A DNA stretch of 64,000 nt from an uncultured Paracoccaceae bacterium (GTDB taxonomy: Bacteria; Pseudomonadota; Alphaproteobacteria; Rhodobacterales; Rhodobacteraceae), in NCBI GenBank assembly GCA_913061275.1, contig CAJXSR010000018.1:21666-85665 (forward strand), read 5' to 3'. Shown here one piece after another: positions 22,260 through 31,476 of the stretch. The notes beneath the pieces were generated by a model that saw only the letters and a list, made by a program, of their open reading frames with translations, did not search any database and was not told the DNA's origin. Numbering within the stretch: position 1 is the stretch's first letter; each line of letters starts with the position of its first letter. Both the position numbers and the translations under genes were made by a program.

Positions 22260-23666
22260 ATGAGTGCAAAAGATCTAGTCAAACGCATAGCCGATGAAGA
22301 CATCCAATATGTAGACATCCGTTTCACAGACCCGCGCGGCAAGCTGCAGCATGTGACCGTTATCAACGACGAAGTTGACGAAGACTTCCTTGAAGGCGGC
22401 TTTATGTTTGATGGCTCATCCATCGCCGGTTGGAAATCTATCGATCAATCAGACATGAAACTGATCGTTGATTGCGATAGTGCTTATATTGATCCGTTTT
22501 ACGCAGAAAAAACCATCTGTGTGCATTGCCACGTGGTTGAACCAGATACTGGCGAAACATATGAACGTTGCCCACGTTCTACAGCTATGCGTGCCGAAGC
22601 TTACCTGATTTCCACAGGCATTGGCGATCAGTCGTTCTGGGGCCCAGAAGCTGAATTTTTCTTGTTTGACGATGTACGTTATTCTAACAGCATCAACAAA
22701 GTATCATACGAGGTTGATGCAGCCGACGCATCTTGGAACACAGACACAGAATATGAAATGGGTAACATGGGCCACCGCCCGGGCGTTAAGGGGGGCTACT
22801 TCCCAGTAAACCCAACTGATGCCGCCCAAGACATCCGCTCTGAAATGTTGTCTACGATGAAGCGCATCGGTATGAAAGTTGACAAACACCACCACGAAGT
22901 GGCGTCTTGTCAGCACGAGCTTGGCCTAGTGTTTGGCCCATTGACCAAACAAGCGGATGACTTGCAAAAATACAAATACATCATCCACAACGTGGCCCAC
23001 GCATATGGTAAATCTGCTACCTTCATGCCAAAACCTATTGCAGGCGATAACGGCACAGGCATGCACGTGAACATGTCGATCTGGAAAGAAGGCAAGCCTT
23101 TGTTTGCAGGTGATAAATACGCTGACCTGTCTCAAGAAGCCTTATATTTCATCGGCGGCATCCTAAAACACGCCAAAGCGTTGAATGCGATCACAAACCC
23201 GGCCACAAACAGCTACAAGCGCCTGATCCCAGGTTTTGAAGCCCCCGTGCTACGCGCCTATTCAGCATCAAACCGTTCGGGTTGTGTACGTATTCCTTGG
23301 GCCGAAAACCCAAAGGCAAAACGTGTAGAGGCCCGTTTCCCTGACCCGGCTGCAAACCCATACTTATGTTTCTCAGCATTGTTGATGGCTGGCCTTGACG
23401 GCATCAAAAACAAAATTGATCCGGGCGAAGCGCATGACAAAGACTTGTATGATTTACCAGCCGAAGAATTAGCCGAAATTCCTACCGTTTGTGGTTCATT
23501 GCGCGAAGCATTGGATGAACTGGAAAAAGATATGGATTTCTTGTTGGCAGGCGACGTGTTCACCAAGTCACAAATCGAAGGCTTTATGGAACTAAAATGG
23601 GAAGAAGTGTACGCATATGAGCACACACCACACCCTGTTGAGTACCAAATGTACTATAGCTGCTAG
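22260..23666 (+). CDS. glnA: Glutamine synthetase type I
   Basis: ATP-dependent synthesis of glutamine from glutamate and ammonium, a dodecameric GSI enzyme. 468 residues, the family norm. Motifs include MFDGSSIAGW, GPEAEFFLFDD, the ATP-binding KPIAGDNGTGMHVNMS, and NPATNSYKRLIPGFEAP. The adenylylation site is Tyr397 in KDLYDLP, so activity is likely covalently regulated. It is co-transcribed with glnB and ends at a strong terminator. Codon choice is noticeably more GC-rich than that of the unknown gene just downstream. Confidence 0.98.
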   Translation: MSAKDLVKRIADEDIQYVDIRFTDPRGKLQHVTVINDEVDEDFLEGGFMFDGSSIAGWKSIDQSDMKLIVDCDSAYIDPFYAEKTICVHCHVVEPDTGETYERCPRSTAMRAEAYLISTGIGDQSFWGPEAEFFLFDDVRYSNSINKVSYEVDAADASWNTDTEYEMGNMGHRPGVKGGYFPVNPTDAAQDIRSEMLSTMKRIGMKVDKHHHEVASCQHELGLVFGPLTKQADDLQKYKYIIHNVAHAYGKSATFMPKPIAGDNGTGMHVNMSIWKEGKPLFAGDKYADLSQEALYFIGGILKHAKALNAITNPATNSYKRLIPGFEAPVLRAYSASNRSGCVRIPWAENPKAKRVEARFPDPAANPYLCFSALLMAGLDGIKNKIDPGEAHDKDLYDLPAEELAEIPTVCGSLREALDELEKDMDFLLAGDVFTKSQIEGFMELKWEEVYAYEHTPHPVEYQMYYSC

Positions 23667-23690
23667 GATTTAAGCAGATTTGAAACACGA

Positions 23691-23722
23691 AAGGCCCCTG
23701 ATTTTTCGGGGGCCTTTTTTTT
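23691..23722 (+). terminator. Terminator after glnA
   Basis: AAGGCCCC and GGGGCCTT form a stem of eight pairs with a short T-rich loop, followed by a run of T. It ends 6 bp before the stop codon of the convergent unknown gene. Confidence 0.92.
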
Positions 23723-23727
23723 CGAAG

Positions 23728-24300
23728 TTACCCCAATAGTGTACAATATTCTTTTTTATATTGATTTATACTTCTAGTGAAAAGCTCTGGTAAACTTTCA
23801 TTAATTAGGCCCTCATTCAAAATAAAGAACCTTTTACTCTCTACATAAACATATCCATCTGCACCTTTACGAGGAGATTTCCCAATCGCATTCTTGTGCT
23901 TCCTAAAGTTAGGTACTTCATGTATCGCAACATTAGGTGCAACCATATCAAATAACACTATTGCTCCATGAGGCTTCAATGCGCCCTTATTGATATTTTT
24001 AAGTATTATATAGTTTGTCATCTTTTTCTTATTAGCTGTACCAATGTTAGTGACAGACAAATCAAATACAAATGATGACCATAACGGCCAAGGCTTTTCT
24101 TCGTTATACGGCTTATAAACGTAAGTTGTAATCACACAGCCCGAAACAGTAATTGTATGCCTAGCAGCTTTGGATTCTGTGGTTCCACCAATAATTATTC
24201 TTTCAATTAATTGCTCTTTACTTATATGTTCTTTTGCACATAACGCTGATCCATAAAATACGAATACCCCAAACAACACGCTTAAATAAATAAATTTCAT
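23728..24300 (-). CDS. Exported protein of unknown function
   Basis: 190 residues with a signal peptide (about 1-22, ending ALCAK). I recognise no family. The mature part is mixed alpha/beta and includes TITVSGCVITTYVYKP, SFVFDLSVTN and a basic segment around HKNAIGKSPRKGADGYVYVESKRF. Two Cys (in SGCVI and near the C-terminus, EYCTLL) could form a disulfide after export. Base composition is clearly more AT-rich than glnA or the methyltransferase beside it, so recent acquisition is possible. It starts 12 bp after the methyltransferase stop on the same strand and is likely co-transcribed with it. Confidence 0.65.
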   Translation of the reverse strand: MKFIYLSVLFGVFVFYGSALCAKEHISKEQLIERIIIGGTTESKAARHTITVSGCVITTYVYKPYNEEKPWPLWSSFVFDLSVTNIGTANKKKMTNYIILKNINKGALKPHGAIVLFDMVAPNVAIHEVPNFRKHKNAIGKSPRKGADGYVYVESKRFFILNEGLINESLPELFTRSINQYKKEYCTLLG

Positions 24301-24312
24301 TATATAAACCTG

Positions 24313-25575
24313 TTATTGTTTTTTGTGTAATTCAGAGTACAACATTAGCCCATAACCACACAGCAAATCCGACAATTTGCCCCAAGTGTCATTGAACTCT
24401 ACCAGCCCAAGCCCTGACTTTGCCCATAATTCGCCCACAGTCGCCACACCATCAATTTTCCCCAGTAATCTGGCAGCTTTAGGCGATATGCCCAAGCCGA
24501 TTTTCTGACCGTTAATAGCCACAGGCAATCCGCCACGTTGTATTATAAATGCAGCCGCTTTTTGGGGGTCTTCACCAATAAAATGCGGTATCGCAGACGG
24601 GTTAGTTGGGTCAACTTTCACCACATCCCCCTGTTTCATCGCATAGCCCACATGGGTTTTCATATTACCGCGCAGCTTTTCAGCCAATTGCATCTGCCCA
24701 ATCGCATCAATATCGTCAGGCAATTTAAAATCAGGCGGCAATAGACCATCCAAGCTGTACATCGCAGGTTGGGTAAAGCTGGCCAACTCCATACCTGCCG
24801 CCTGTATCAAACCTGCAACATCACGCACTGTTAACGACACATCTTGGCTATGCAGCAATAAATCATAGAACCCCGCATCGCTGGCATTATGATCCCCTAC
24901 CAGATCGTTTCGCTTAAACGGGTGGTTTTGAGGTATATTTTGAAACACTAACTTACCAAAGGCCAAACGGTTTTGCGGAGTCATGCCCGCACTCAATTCA
25001 CCTAACGCTTGTTGCAAAGGATAAACCCCACTGCGCCCATATGGTGCATAAATCATAAAACCCAAACCACCCTTGGGGGCCAAGGCGTTGGCTAAAGCAT
25101 TAAACCCAGCTTGCGGATCAGGTAAATGATGCAAGACCCCACAACAATCAATATAATCAAAGGTACCATAATCGGCCGCATCCAGCAGGCTACCTGTGAC
25201 AAAGATAATGTTCTTTAACTCACGTATTTTGGCGCGCCTCTTTGCTATTTTACGGGCAGAAACTGACAAATCTAAATATGTGATCTCATAGGGACGATTA
25301 GCGTCGGTTAAAACCTGTGCTATCTGTATCAACCCATCACCAGAACCGCCGCCAGCCACTAAAATGCGTATTTTTTGCGACCAGTCACGACTACCGCCAA
25401 AAACATGGTGGTCAATTTCCATCGGGTTAGACGGTGAACCTGTAATAAGGCGTTTGCGTTCATCTTTAGGGTCACGCGCAGGGTATGGGTAGGCATTGTA
25501 ATGATCTTGAATATCCGTCGGCACGCGTTCATCCCCGTTATATGCTTGAAACAAGGTATTTTGAACACTGCCCAT
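24313..25575 (-). CDS. Class I SAM-dependent methyltransferase
   Basis: 420 residues. An N-terminal segment HYNAYPYPARDP precedes a Rossmann methyltransferase domain with motif I ILVAGGGSGDGLIQIA (about 70-85), an acidic motif II (YLDLS), and CCGVLHHLPDP (motif IV region). The C-terminal ~180 residues form a separate domain with a low-complexity helix and SPKAARLLGKIDGV. Bacterial proteins with this YxxYPYP start are widespread but their substrates are unknown to me. It diverges from the histidine kinase gene with 78 bp between. Confidence 0.82.
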   Translation of the reverse strand: MGSVQNTLFQAYNGDERVPTDIQDHYNAYPYPARDPKDERKRLITGSPSNPMEIDHHVFGGSRDWSQKIRILVAGGGSGDGLIQIAQVLTDANRPYEITYLDLSVSARKIAKRRAKIRELKNIIFVTGSLLDAADYGTFDYIDCCGVLHHLPDPQAGFNALANALAPKGGLGFMIYAPYGRSGVYPLQQALGELSAGMTPQNRLAFGKLVFQNIPQNHPFKRNDLVGDHNASDAGFYDLLLHSQDVSLTVRDVAGLIQAAGMELASFTQPAMYSLDGLLPPDFKLPDDIDAIGQMQLAEKLRGNMKTHVGYAMKQGDVVKVDPTNPSAIPHFIGEDPQKAAAFIIQRGGLPVAINGQKIGLGISPKAARLLGKIDGVATVGELWAKSGLGLVEFNDTWGKLSDLLCGYGLMLYSELHKKQ

Positions 25576-25653
25576 AGATAATTACAATAGTAATCCTTGT
25601 AACACCCCACGTGGTGGGCATAAAATACACTATTCAGTTTGGAATACCCTGAC

Positions 25654-27369
25654 ATGCTACAAGAAAGACAGCTTACAAAATTAGAATTCATGGATTTGCT
25701 TGAATTAAGTCAGGCAGGTATAGTGCGCATGAAAACCAGGGTGGCACTGATGACAAGCCTTGGGGCTGTTTTGATGTTGATATTCCCCGCCTGGATCATA
25801 TTGTCATGGTATGTACCTACGATTATTCTGGATTTATTAAATCTTAGAGTTCAAAAATTAATCAGCAATGCCCATTCCAAAGGTACCGTATTGGGCACAT
25901 CAGTTCGCAATCACTATTTTCTGGTTTCCTGGGCAGAATCGTTTTGCATATGCGGACTGGTCATTGCCATGTCGGTTTACGAAGGCCAGATTCCACATTT
26001 TATTCCGTATATAATTCTTTTGTGCACATCCATATACGTCGCAACCAGCGTCTTTCAAAATGCACATCTGATGATCGGCCATTTGATATTACACAATATA
26101 ACTTTAATATTCATATCTGTTCGGGATGTTTACATCACATACCCGATGACAGATACACTGATATGGGCGCAGTTATTTTCATCTTTGCTGGTGGCATATT
26201 TTCTGGCAGACAGCTATTTGTTCTTACATAAAATCCATCTTGATAGACGGGCCAAATCACAAGAGATAGATGATGCACGGCAATATGCGGAAAGCTTAAT
26301 AAAACAAAAAAGCGACCTTATTTCCGCGATAAGCCATGAATTACGCACGCCCTTGAACGGTATATTAGGGTTTACTCAGGTCGTACAATCAACCCGATTG
26401 ACCAAAAAACAGCATGAGTATGTTGAGCTTATTCAAAATTCGGGCAAAGATTTACAACTTATATTATCAAACATACTAGACAGTGAATCCTTGGAACAAG
26501 ATCGGTTGCAAATCAATGCGGTAAAAACCGATGTTCGCCAGGTGCTGAACCGCTCATTGAAATTCTTTGAAACCCTTGCATTGGAAAAGGGTATAGATCT
26601 GAAATTAACCGTGGATAAATCTGTACCCACTGCAATTCTAATTGACGAAACCAGATTGGCGCAATGTGTATCAAATCTGATTGCGAATGCAGTACATTAT
26701 ACGCAAAAAGGCAGCGTTTTTATAAAAGCAACTACGCAAGGTAATAAATTGCTCATATCCGTTTTGGACACCGGAATAGGCATTCAGCAACAAAATACGG
26801 ATCGTATCTTTGAAAAATTCGCGCAAGAGGAAAAACAGGAAATTTCCCAAACGGGTACAGGCCTGGGTCTTTGGTTGGTTAAAAATATAACACACGCAAT
26901 GAACGGGGAAGTATCCTTGGTGAAAACTTCTGATATGGGAAGTGAGTTTTTGTTGTCGTTTGAATTAAATCTAATGCCTGATGCCGTGGAAAAGCCGTCA
27001 AATTCGCTTGCAAACAAACGCATACTGCATATTGAAGATACTGAAACCAATCTGATGTTGGTAAATCTTTGGCTTCAAGAACAACATGTTATCGTAACCG
27101 AAGCTAAAACTGGAAAAGAGGCAATCACACTTCTTAAGCAAGAGATGTATGATATTATTCTATGTGATCTACACTTACCTGACTGCATAGGAACGCTTCT
27201 GATAAAACAAATCCGCGCGTTGCAAAATGCTAATGCGACTATCCCCGTAATTGCACTAACGGCACAGCCCGAAAAAGTGACCGAGGCAAACGTAAATAAT
27301 GGATTTAATCAAATTTTAAGTAAACCCGTTGACCAAGGATTGCTGATTGCAACTCTAAAACAAGTGTAA
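25654..27369 (+). CDS. Hybrid sensor histidine kinase with receiver domain
   Basis: Membrane sensor kinase of 571 residues from ATG 25654 (an upstream TTG is in frame but weaker). About five or six TM helices fill residues 30-190 with almost no periplasmic loop, so it probably senses a membrane or internal signal. HisKA has ISHELRTPLNG with phospho-His near H228. HATPase has NLIANAVHYT, DTGIGI and GTGLGLWLV. A C-terminal receiver domain has ILHIEDTETNLML, phospho-acceptor Asp near D505 in CDLHLPD and the conserved Lys near K557. No output regulator is adjacent, so its partner must be an HPt protein elsewhere. Confidence 0.9.
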   Translation: MLQERQLTKLEFMDLLELSQAGIVRMKTRVALMTSLGAVLMLIFPAWIILSWYVPTIILDLLNLRVQKLISNAHSKGTVLGTSVRNHYFLVSWAESFCICGLVIAMSVYEGQIPHFIPYIILLCTSIYVATSVFQNAHLMIGHLILHNITLIFISVRDVYITYPMTDTLIWAQLFSSLLVAYFLADSYLFLHKIHLDRRAKSQEIDDARQYAESLIKQKSDLISAISHELRTPLNGILGFTQVVQSTRLTKKQHEYVELIQNSGKDLQLILSNILDSESLEQDRLQINAVKTDVRQVLNRSLKFFETLALEKGIDLKLTVDKSVPTAILIDETRLAQCVSNLIANAVHYTQKGSVFIKATTQGNKLLISVLDTGIGIQQQNTDRIFEKFAQEEKQEISQTGTGLGLWLVKNITHAMNGEVSLVKTSDMGSEFLLSFELNLMPDAVEKPSNSLANKRILHIEDTETNLMLVNLWLQEQHVIVTEAKTGKEAITLLKQEMYDIILCDLHLPDCIGTLLIKQIRALQNANATIPVIALTAQPEKVTEANVNNGFNQILSKPVDQGLLIATLKQV

Positions 27370-27458
27370 TCAGTAGCCCATATTAGCGTTCACACTTAAA
27401 TCAGTGGCCCTGAAGATGGGTCTTTTTTTGTGGACAGCTAGGTTAGTTCACGCCAAAC

Positions 27459-27480
27459 TAAACCAGTAAACTAGTTTACT
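27459..27480. promoter_or_regulatory. Palindromic operator candidate upstream of the DUF4345 gene
   Basis: AGTAAACTAGTTTACT (27465-27480) is a perfect 16-bp palindrome 29 bp before the DUF4345 start. The wider 20-mer at 27459-27478 recurs with 19/20 identity, inverted, at 58918-58937 upstream of ccmF. Position over the likely core promoter suggests repressor binding. No regulator gene is recognised nearby. Confidence 0.5.
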
Positions 27481-27509
27481 AATTATGTAGTAATTCAAAA
27501 GGATTAATC

Positions 27510-27950
27510 ATGGCATTTCACTTACTCAGATTACTCCTGTTTCTTGCAAGCATACTTATTGTAAGCGTTGGTATTTCTTTCTTTTTTCTGGGGCCAAATG
27601 CAACTGCGTCACTCACGCTCGATAGCCTGCAACTCTTTTTACCCAATCCCGAAAAAATAACCGATATGACGGGCCCAAATGTTGATAGCGAATTGCGCTT
27701 TTTTGCACCATTCCTAGTTGCTTACGGGGTTCTTCTATTCTTATGCGCCAAGCATTTGCGCACACATCTTTACTACGTGCCGCACATGCTAGTGGTATTC
27801 TTAATTGGTGGTTTAGGGCGTGTTTTATCGTACATTACAGTAGGGGAACCGCATCCGCTGTTTGTACACCTCATGGTCATAGAAGTGGGGTTGCCAATTC
27901 TATTTTACTTTTTGTACACCCGCGTTGTTGCCAGCATCACCCAAGATTAA
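27510..27950 (+). CDS. DUF4345-like membrane protein
   Basis: Small integral membrane protein of 146 residues with about four TM helices (roughly 5-28, 62-82, 90-110, 120-140). FFAPFLVAYGVLLFLCAKHLR, VVFLIGGLGRVLSY and GEPHPLFVHLMVIEVGLPILFYFLY match the pattern of DUF4345 proteins. The function is unknown. It has a good ribosome site (AAAAGGA). Its 3' end overlaps the convergent HODM-like gene by 14 bp. The palindrome just upstream suggests it is regulated as a single-gene unit. Confidence 0.75.
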   Translation: MAFHLLRLLLFLASILIVSVGISFFFLGPNATASLTLDSLQLFLPNPEKITDMTGPNVDSELRFFAPFLVAYGVLLFLCAKHLRTHLYYVPHMLVVFLIGGLGRVLSYITVGEPHPLFVHLMVIEVGLPILFYFLYTRVVASITQD

Positions 27951-28722
27951 GATAGGCACGGTCTTCAGCACTCATTCGATCTTCGGGTGCAACAAAACTA
28001 TGTATGCCAAATACAATCGCCCCTGATTGGGGTAATTTGCGTAATGTCTGCCGTTCAACCCGCACCCAGCGTTTTGTACCTGTCAGTTGCCGCTTTATGC
28101 CTTCCCGCCTTGGCTGAAATAAATCTGGGTCAGAATAAATCAAAAAATTCGCCCGCCACAATGGTTGCTCTGGACGCATCAAATCAAACATATTTTGCAC
28201 TTTTTTCGCCATCACCCCCGAATAATTGTCAACAGGTTCATGTATAGCAACCATCGGCTTGCCAATTTTATCCTCCAACCGCCAACTAGCGGGAAAGCAC
28301 AATGCGGCGGCTTGCAAAACATGTTCATTGCCTTGTTTGGTTAATACGCAGAAATCCTGCTGCCCCAAACGCCCTATCGTCTCAATCGCCGTCCACTTAC
28401 CCAAAGGCACAAGCACCCTATCGGGCCGCATCACACCCTCACTACCAACCACATAACCCTCAACTGTTTTTAAATGACTCACTAACATCTCTAGCAATTC
28501 ATTAACGGCAACATGAACATCTGTGCGCATCGCCAAAACCTTACTGGTTTGGTTATTCATTAAATGTTCACGATATAACATTTGCCGCTCAAACGCGTCG
28601 TCCACCCACACCCAATCACTTAAATCTAGCGGTTGTATGCCAGGTAATCGGCTTGTCGCGGCTTTCAACCAAGGTTTAACGCGCATCGCTTTTTGAGTAA
28701 TTTCAGAAAATTTATGCGGCAT
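27937..28722 (-). CDS. DUF3445 / heme-dependent oxidative N-demethylase-like protein
   Basis: About 261 residues from ATG 28722. It resembles the DUF3445 family, which includes the alpha-subunit-like proteins of a heme-dependent oxidative N-demethylase acting on dimethylamine. Family-like segments are WVWVDDAFERQMLYREHL, DRVLVPLGKWTAIETIGRLGQQDFCVL, LCFPASWRLEDKIGKPMVAIHEPVDNY and NFLIYSDPDLFQPRR. The other subunits of an N-demethylase are not adjacent, so the substrate is open. It is convergent with the DUF4345 gene and diverges from dddP. Confidence 0.8.
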   Translation of the reverse strand: MPHKFSEITQKAMRVKPWLKAATSRLPGIQPLDLSDWVWVDDAFERQMLYREHLMNNQTSKVLAMRTDVHVAVNELLEMLVSHLKTVEGYVVGSEGVMRPDRVLVPLGKWTAIETIGRLGQQDFCVLTKQGNEHVLQAAALCFPASWRLEDKIGKPMVAIHEPVDNYSGVMAKKVQNMFDLMRPEQPLWRANFLIYSDPDLFQPRREGIKRQLTGTKRWVRVERQTLRKLPQSGAIVFGIHSFVAPEDRMSAEDRAYLNLG

Positions 28723-28823
28723 TTTACAGATTTCCAATTACGACACGAATAAAAATAAAAAAGCCGCAAACTGACTTGCAGTAAAGCAAAATCACAGGCC
28801 ATTTATACAAAAGGATATATATC

Positions 28824-30152
28824 ATGGCCCAACCCTATTCCCAGACACGCAAAATAGACCCAACACGGGGTGACACGTTAGCGGACGGCAGCCCGAACAA
28901 TGGCGACCGTATTGAAATCGGCCCTACCCTACTTGCCCTTCGTGAATGGGAAGCGGCTGGCCTAACAGCCCCCAATCTAGAGGCCATGCGCGAGTACCGC
29001 TGGAAACGTCTTACCCAGCATATCGTCGACCGTGATTATGGTGGCTTACTGATGTTTGACCCGCTTAATATCCGGTATGCCACCGACAGTACCAACATGC
29101 AGCTATGGAACACCCACAACCCGTTTCGCGCAGTGCTGTTATGTGCGGATGGGTATATGGTGATCTGGGATTATAAAAATTCACCATTTTTAACTGAATT
29201 TAACCATCTTGTACGTGAACAACGTTCGGGTGCTGATCTGTTTTACTTTGATCGAGGCGATAAAGTTGATATCGCCGCTGACGCATTTTCAAAAGAAGTC
29301 CGCGATCTTATCAATGAGCATGGCGGAGCTAATAACCGACTTGCCGTCGACAAAGCCATGCTTAATGGCATCCGTGCATTAGAAGCACAGGGTTTTCAGA
29401 TTATGGAAGGCGAAGAAGTCACCGAAAAATCCCGGTCTATAAAAGGCCCTGATGAAATTCTGGCAATGCGCTGCGCATCTCATGCTTGTGAAGCCGCCAT
29501 TCAGGACATGTTTGAAGCTACAAAGGTCGGCATGAGTGAAGATGCCATTTGGGCAGAACTGCACAAAGCCAATATCAAACGTGGTGGCGAATGGATAGAA
29601 ACTCGACTTCTAACAACAGGCCCGCGCACCAACCCTTGGTTTATGGAATGTGGCCCAAGAGAATTGCAAAACAATGAAATTGTCGCCTTTGATACAGACC
29701 TAATCGGGTGCTATGGCATGTGCGTCGACATCAGCCGTACATGGTGGATTGGTGATAAAAAACCACGCCCCGAAATGATCTATGCCATGCAACATGCCCA
29801 TGAACACATCATGACCAATATGGATATGATGAAACCGGGCCTTTCGTTGCGCGATCTAACCTTTAAGGGCCACCAACTTGACGACCAGTATATCAAAGGC
29901 CAGTACGGTTGCCGCTTTCATGGGGTTGGTTTGTGTGACGAATGGCCCTTGATTGCTTACAAAGAAGGTTTTGTTGAAGGTGCGTTTGATTATGATCTGC
30001 AACCTGGTATGGTGCTTTGTGCCGAAGCTTTGGTTAGCCCCGAAGGCGGTGATTTTTCTATAAAGCTAGAAGATCAGGTGCTTGTCACCGAAGATGGCTA
30101 TGAAAACCTGACAAAATACCCGTTCTGCCCGCATCTAATGGGAAACACATAA
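28824..30152 (+). CDS. dddP: DMSP lyase DddP (M24-fold metalloenzyme)
   Basis: Cleaves the algal osmolyte dimethylsulfoniopropionate to dimethyl sulfide and acrylate. The 442-residue protein keeps the M24 'pita-bread' fold but uses it as a lyase. Candidate metal ligands are D290 and D292 (FDTD), D302 (CVDISRTW), H366 (HGVGL), E401 and E416 (LEDQ). The catalytic Asp would be D372 (CDEWP) and the aiding Tyr Y361. Each is exactly five below the numbering I recall for Ruegeria lacuscaerulensis DddP, so spacing is fully conserved. YATDSTNMQLWNTHNPFRA is also characteristic. The start has AAAGGA upstream. The alternative, ectoine hydrolase or prolidase, fits the motifs less well. Confidence 0.93.
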   Translation: MAQPYSQTRKIDPTRGDTLADGSPNNGDRIEIGPTLLALREWEAAGLTAPNLEAMREYRWKRLTQHIVDRDYGGLLMFDPLNIRYATDSTNMQLWNTHNPFRAVLLCADGYMVIWDYKNSPFLTEFNHLVREQRSGADLFYFDRGDKVDIAADAFSKEVRDLINEHGGANNRLAVDKAMLNGIRALEAQGFQIMEGEEVTEKSRSIKGPDEILAMRCASHACEAAIQDMFEATKVGMSEDAIWAELHKANIKRGGEWIETRLLTTGPRTNPWFMECGPRELQNNEIVAFDTDLIGCYGMCVDISRTWWIGDKKPRPEMIYAMQHAHEHIMTNMDMMKPGLSLRDLTFKGHQLDDQYIKGQYGCRFHGVGLCDEWPLIAYKEGFVEGAFDYDLQPGMVLCAEALVSPEGGDFSIKLEDQVLVTEDGYENLTKYPFCPHLMGNT

Positions 30153-30243
30153 TCCTTTCAATCCGTCACAAGCACGTGACAAATTATTATCGTAACTTGC
30201 CTCTATTATTGTTAGAGTTACCTTTGTGATACAATGAAGGATA

Positions 30244-31473
30244 ATGACAGCAATGCCACAAAGCAAAATCACATTTATGGGCCACTCAGGCCAACCGCTC
30301 GCCGCCCGCTTGGATATGCCCAGCGGACAATTACGTGCAACAGCGATATTTGCGCATTGTTTCACCTGCACCAAAGATATACCGGCTGCACGGCGCATAT
30401 CATCGCGCCTTGCCTCTATGGGCATTGCCGTTTTACGGTTTGATTTTACTGGGCTGGGCCATTCAAAAGGCGAATTCGAAAACACCAATTTTACCACCAA
30501 TGTAAATGATTTGGTTCATGCCGCCGAATACCTTTCTAAAAATCACAATGCGCCTGCCCTGTTAATCGGCCATTCTCTTGGTGGTGCCGCAGTTCTGAAA
30601 GCTGCAGGACTTATCCCGTCAATTAAGGCTGTCGTCACCCTTGGTGCCCCAGCAGATCCTGGCCACGTTGTGCATAATTTTGGCAGCTCACTGGAAGAGA
30701 TTGAACAAAACGGCTCTGCCAAAGTCAGCCTTGCAGGCCGACCTTTCACCATTACTCAGGATTTTGTCTCAGATGTATCTGCCGCAAACCTGACCCACTC
30801 GATTGCAAACTTAAAGAGTGCTTTGTTGGTATTGCATTCCCCGATTGACGCGACCGTTGGCATTGAAAATGCAGCACAGATTTTTTCAACGGCAAAACAC
30901 CCAAAAAGCTTTGTGACATTGGACAATGCTGACCACTTAATAACCAATAAAGAAGATGCCGAATACGCAGCCGAGGTTATTGCAGCTTGGTCTGTACGCT
31001 ATCTTGGCATCCGCCAACCTGCCGCCCCTATTGGCGCACCAGAGGGTATTGTACGCGCGACAGAAGCAGACAGTGATGGATTCTTACAAGATATCACGGC
31101 CGGCCCTTTGCACCACACACTTGCAGATGAACCCGTAACATATGGCGGATCCGACAAAGGCATGACGCCCTATCAATTCTTATCAGCTGGGCTTGCAGCC
31201 TGTACATCGATGACTGTGCGCATGTATGCTAGGCGCAAAAACTGGCCTTTAGACAGCGTATTTGTTGATGTTACCCATAATAAAGTACACGCCCAAGATT
31301 GCGACACCTGCCAGACGACCATAGGCAAGGTCGATATTTTCACCCGTGAAATTCACCTTTCGGGTGCGCTGAATGATGACCAAAAACAAAAGTTGTTGGA
31401 AATTGCCGATAAATGCCCCGTTCACCGTACTTTTGACAGTGAAATCAAAGTTAAAACTATTTTAGCTGATTAA
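30244..31473 (+). CDS. Alpha/beta hydrolase-OsmC fusion protein
   Basis: 409-residue two-domain protein. The N-terminal serine hydrolase (about 1-255) has FAHCFTCTKD, the nucleophile S111 in GHSLGG, a late Asp (SPIDATVG) and His (DNADHL). The C-terminal OsmC/Ohr domain (about 275-409) has the peroxidatic-type cysteines C320 (AACTSM) and C391 (CPVHRTF). OsmC proteins reduce organic hydroperoxides; the hydrolase may release a substrate for it, but this is inference. This fusion is known in proteobacteria. It is 91 bp downstream of dddP on the same strand and could be co-transcribed. Its stop is 3 bp from the convergent ppk2 stop. Confidence 0.9.
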   Translation: MTAMPQSKITFMGHSGQPLAARLDMPSGQLRATAIFAHCFTCTKDIPAARRISSRLASMGIAVLRFDFTGLGHSKGEFENTNFTTNVNDLVHAAEYLSKNHNAPALLIGHSLGGAAVLKAAGLIPSIKAVVTLGAPADPGHVVHNFGSSLEEIEQNGSAKVSLAGRPFTITQDFVSDVSAANLTHSIANLKSALLVLHSPIDATVGIENAAQIFSTAKHPKSFVTLDNADHLITNKEDAEYAAEVIAAWSVRYLGIRQPAAPIGAPEGIVRATEADSDGFLQDITAGPLHHTLADEPVTYGGSDKGMTPYQFLSAGLAACTSMTVRMYARRKNWPLDSVFVDVTHNKVHAQDCDTCQTTIGKVDIFTREIHLSGALNDDQKQKLLEIADKCPVHRTFDSEIKVKTILAD

Positions 31474-31476
31474 ACC

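Noticed and set aside
28824..30152. Ectoine hydrolase (DoeA) or Xaa-Pro peptidase as the identity of the M24 protein
   Set aside because: Six metal-site residues, the catalytic Asp and the Tyr all keep DddP spacing, and long DddP-like segments are present; no ectoine genes are adjacent.
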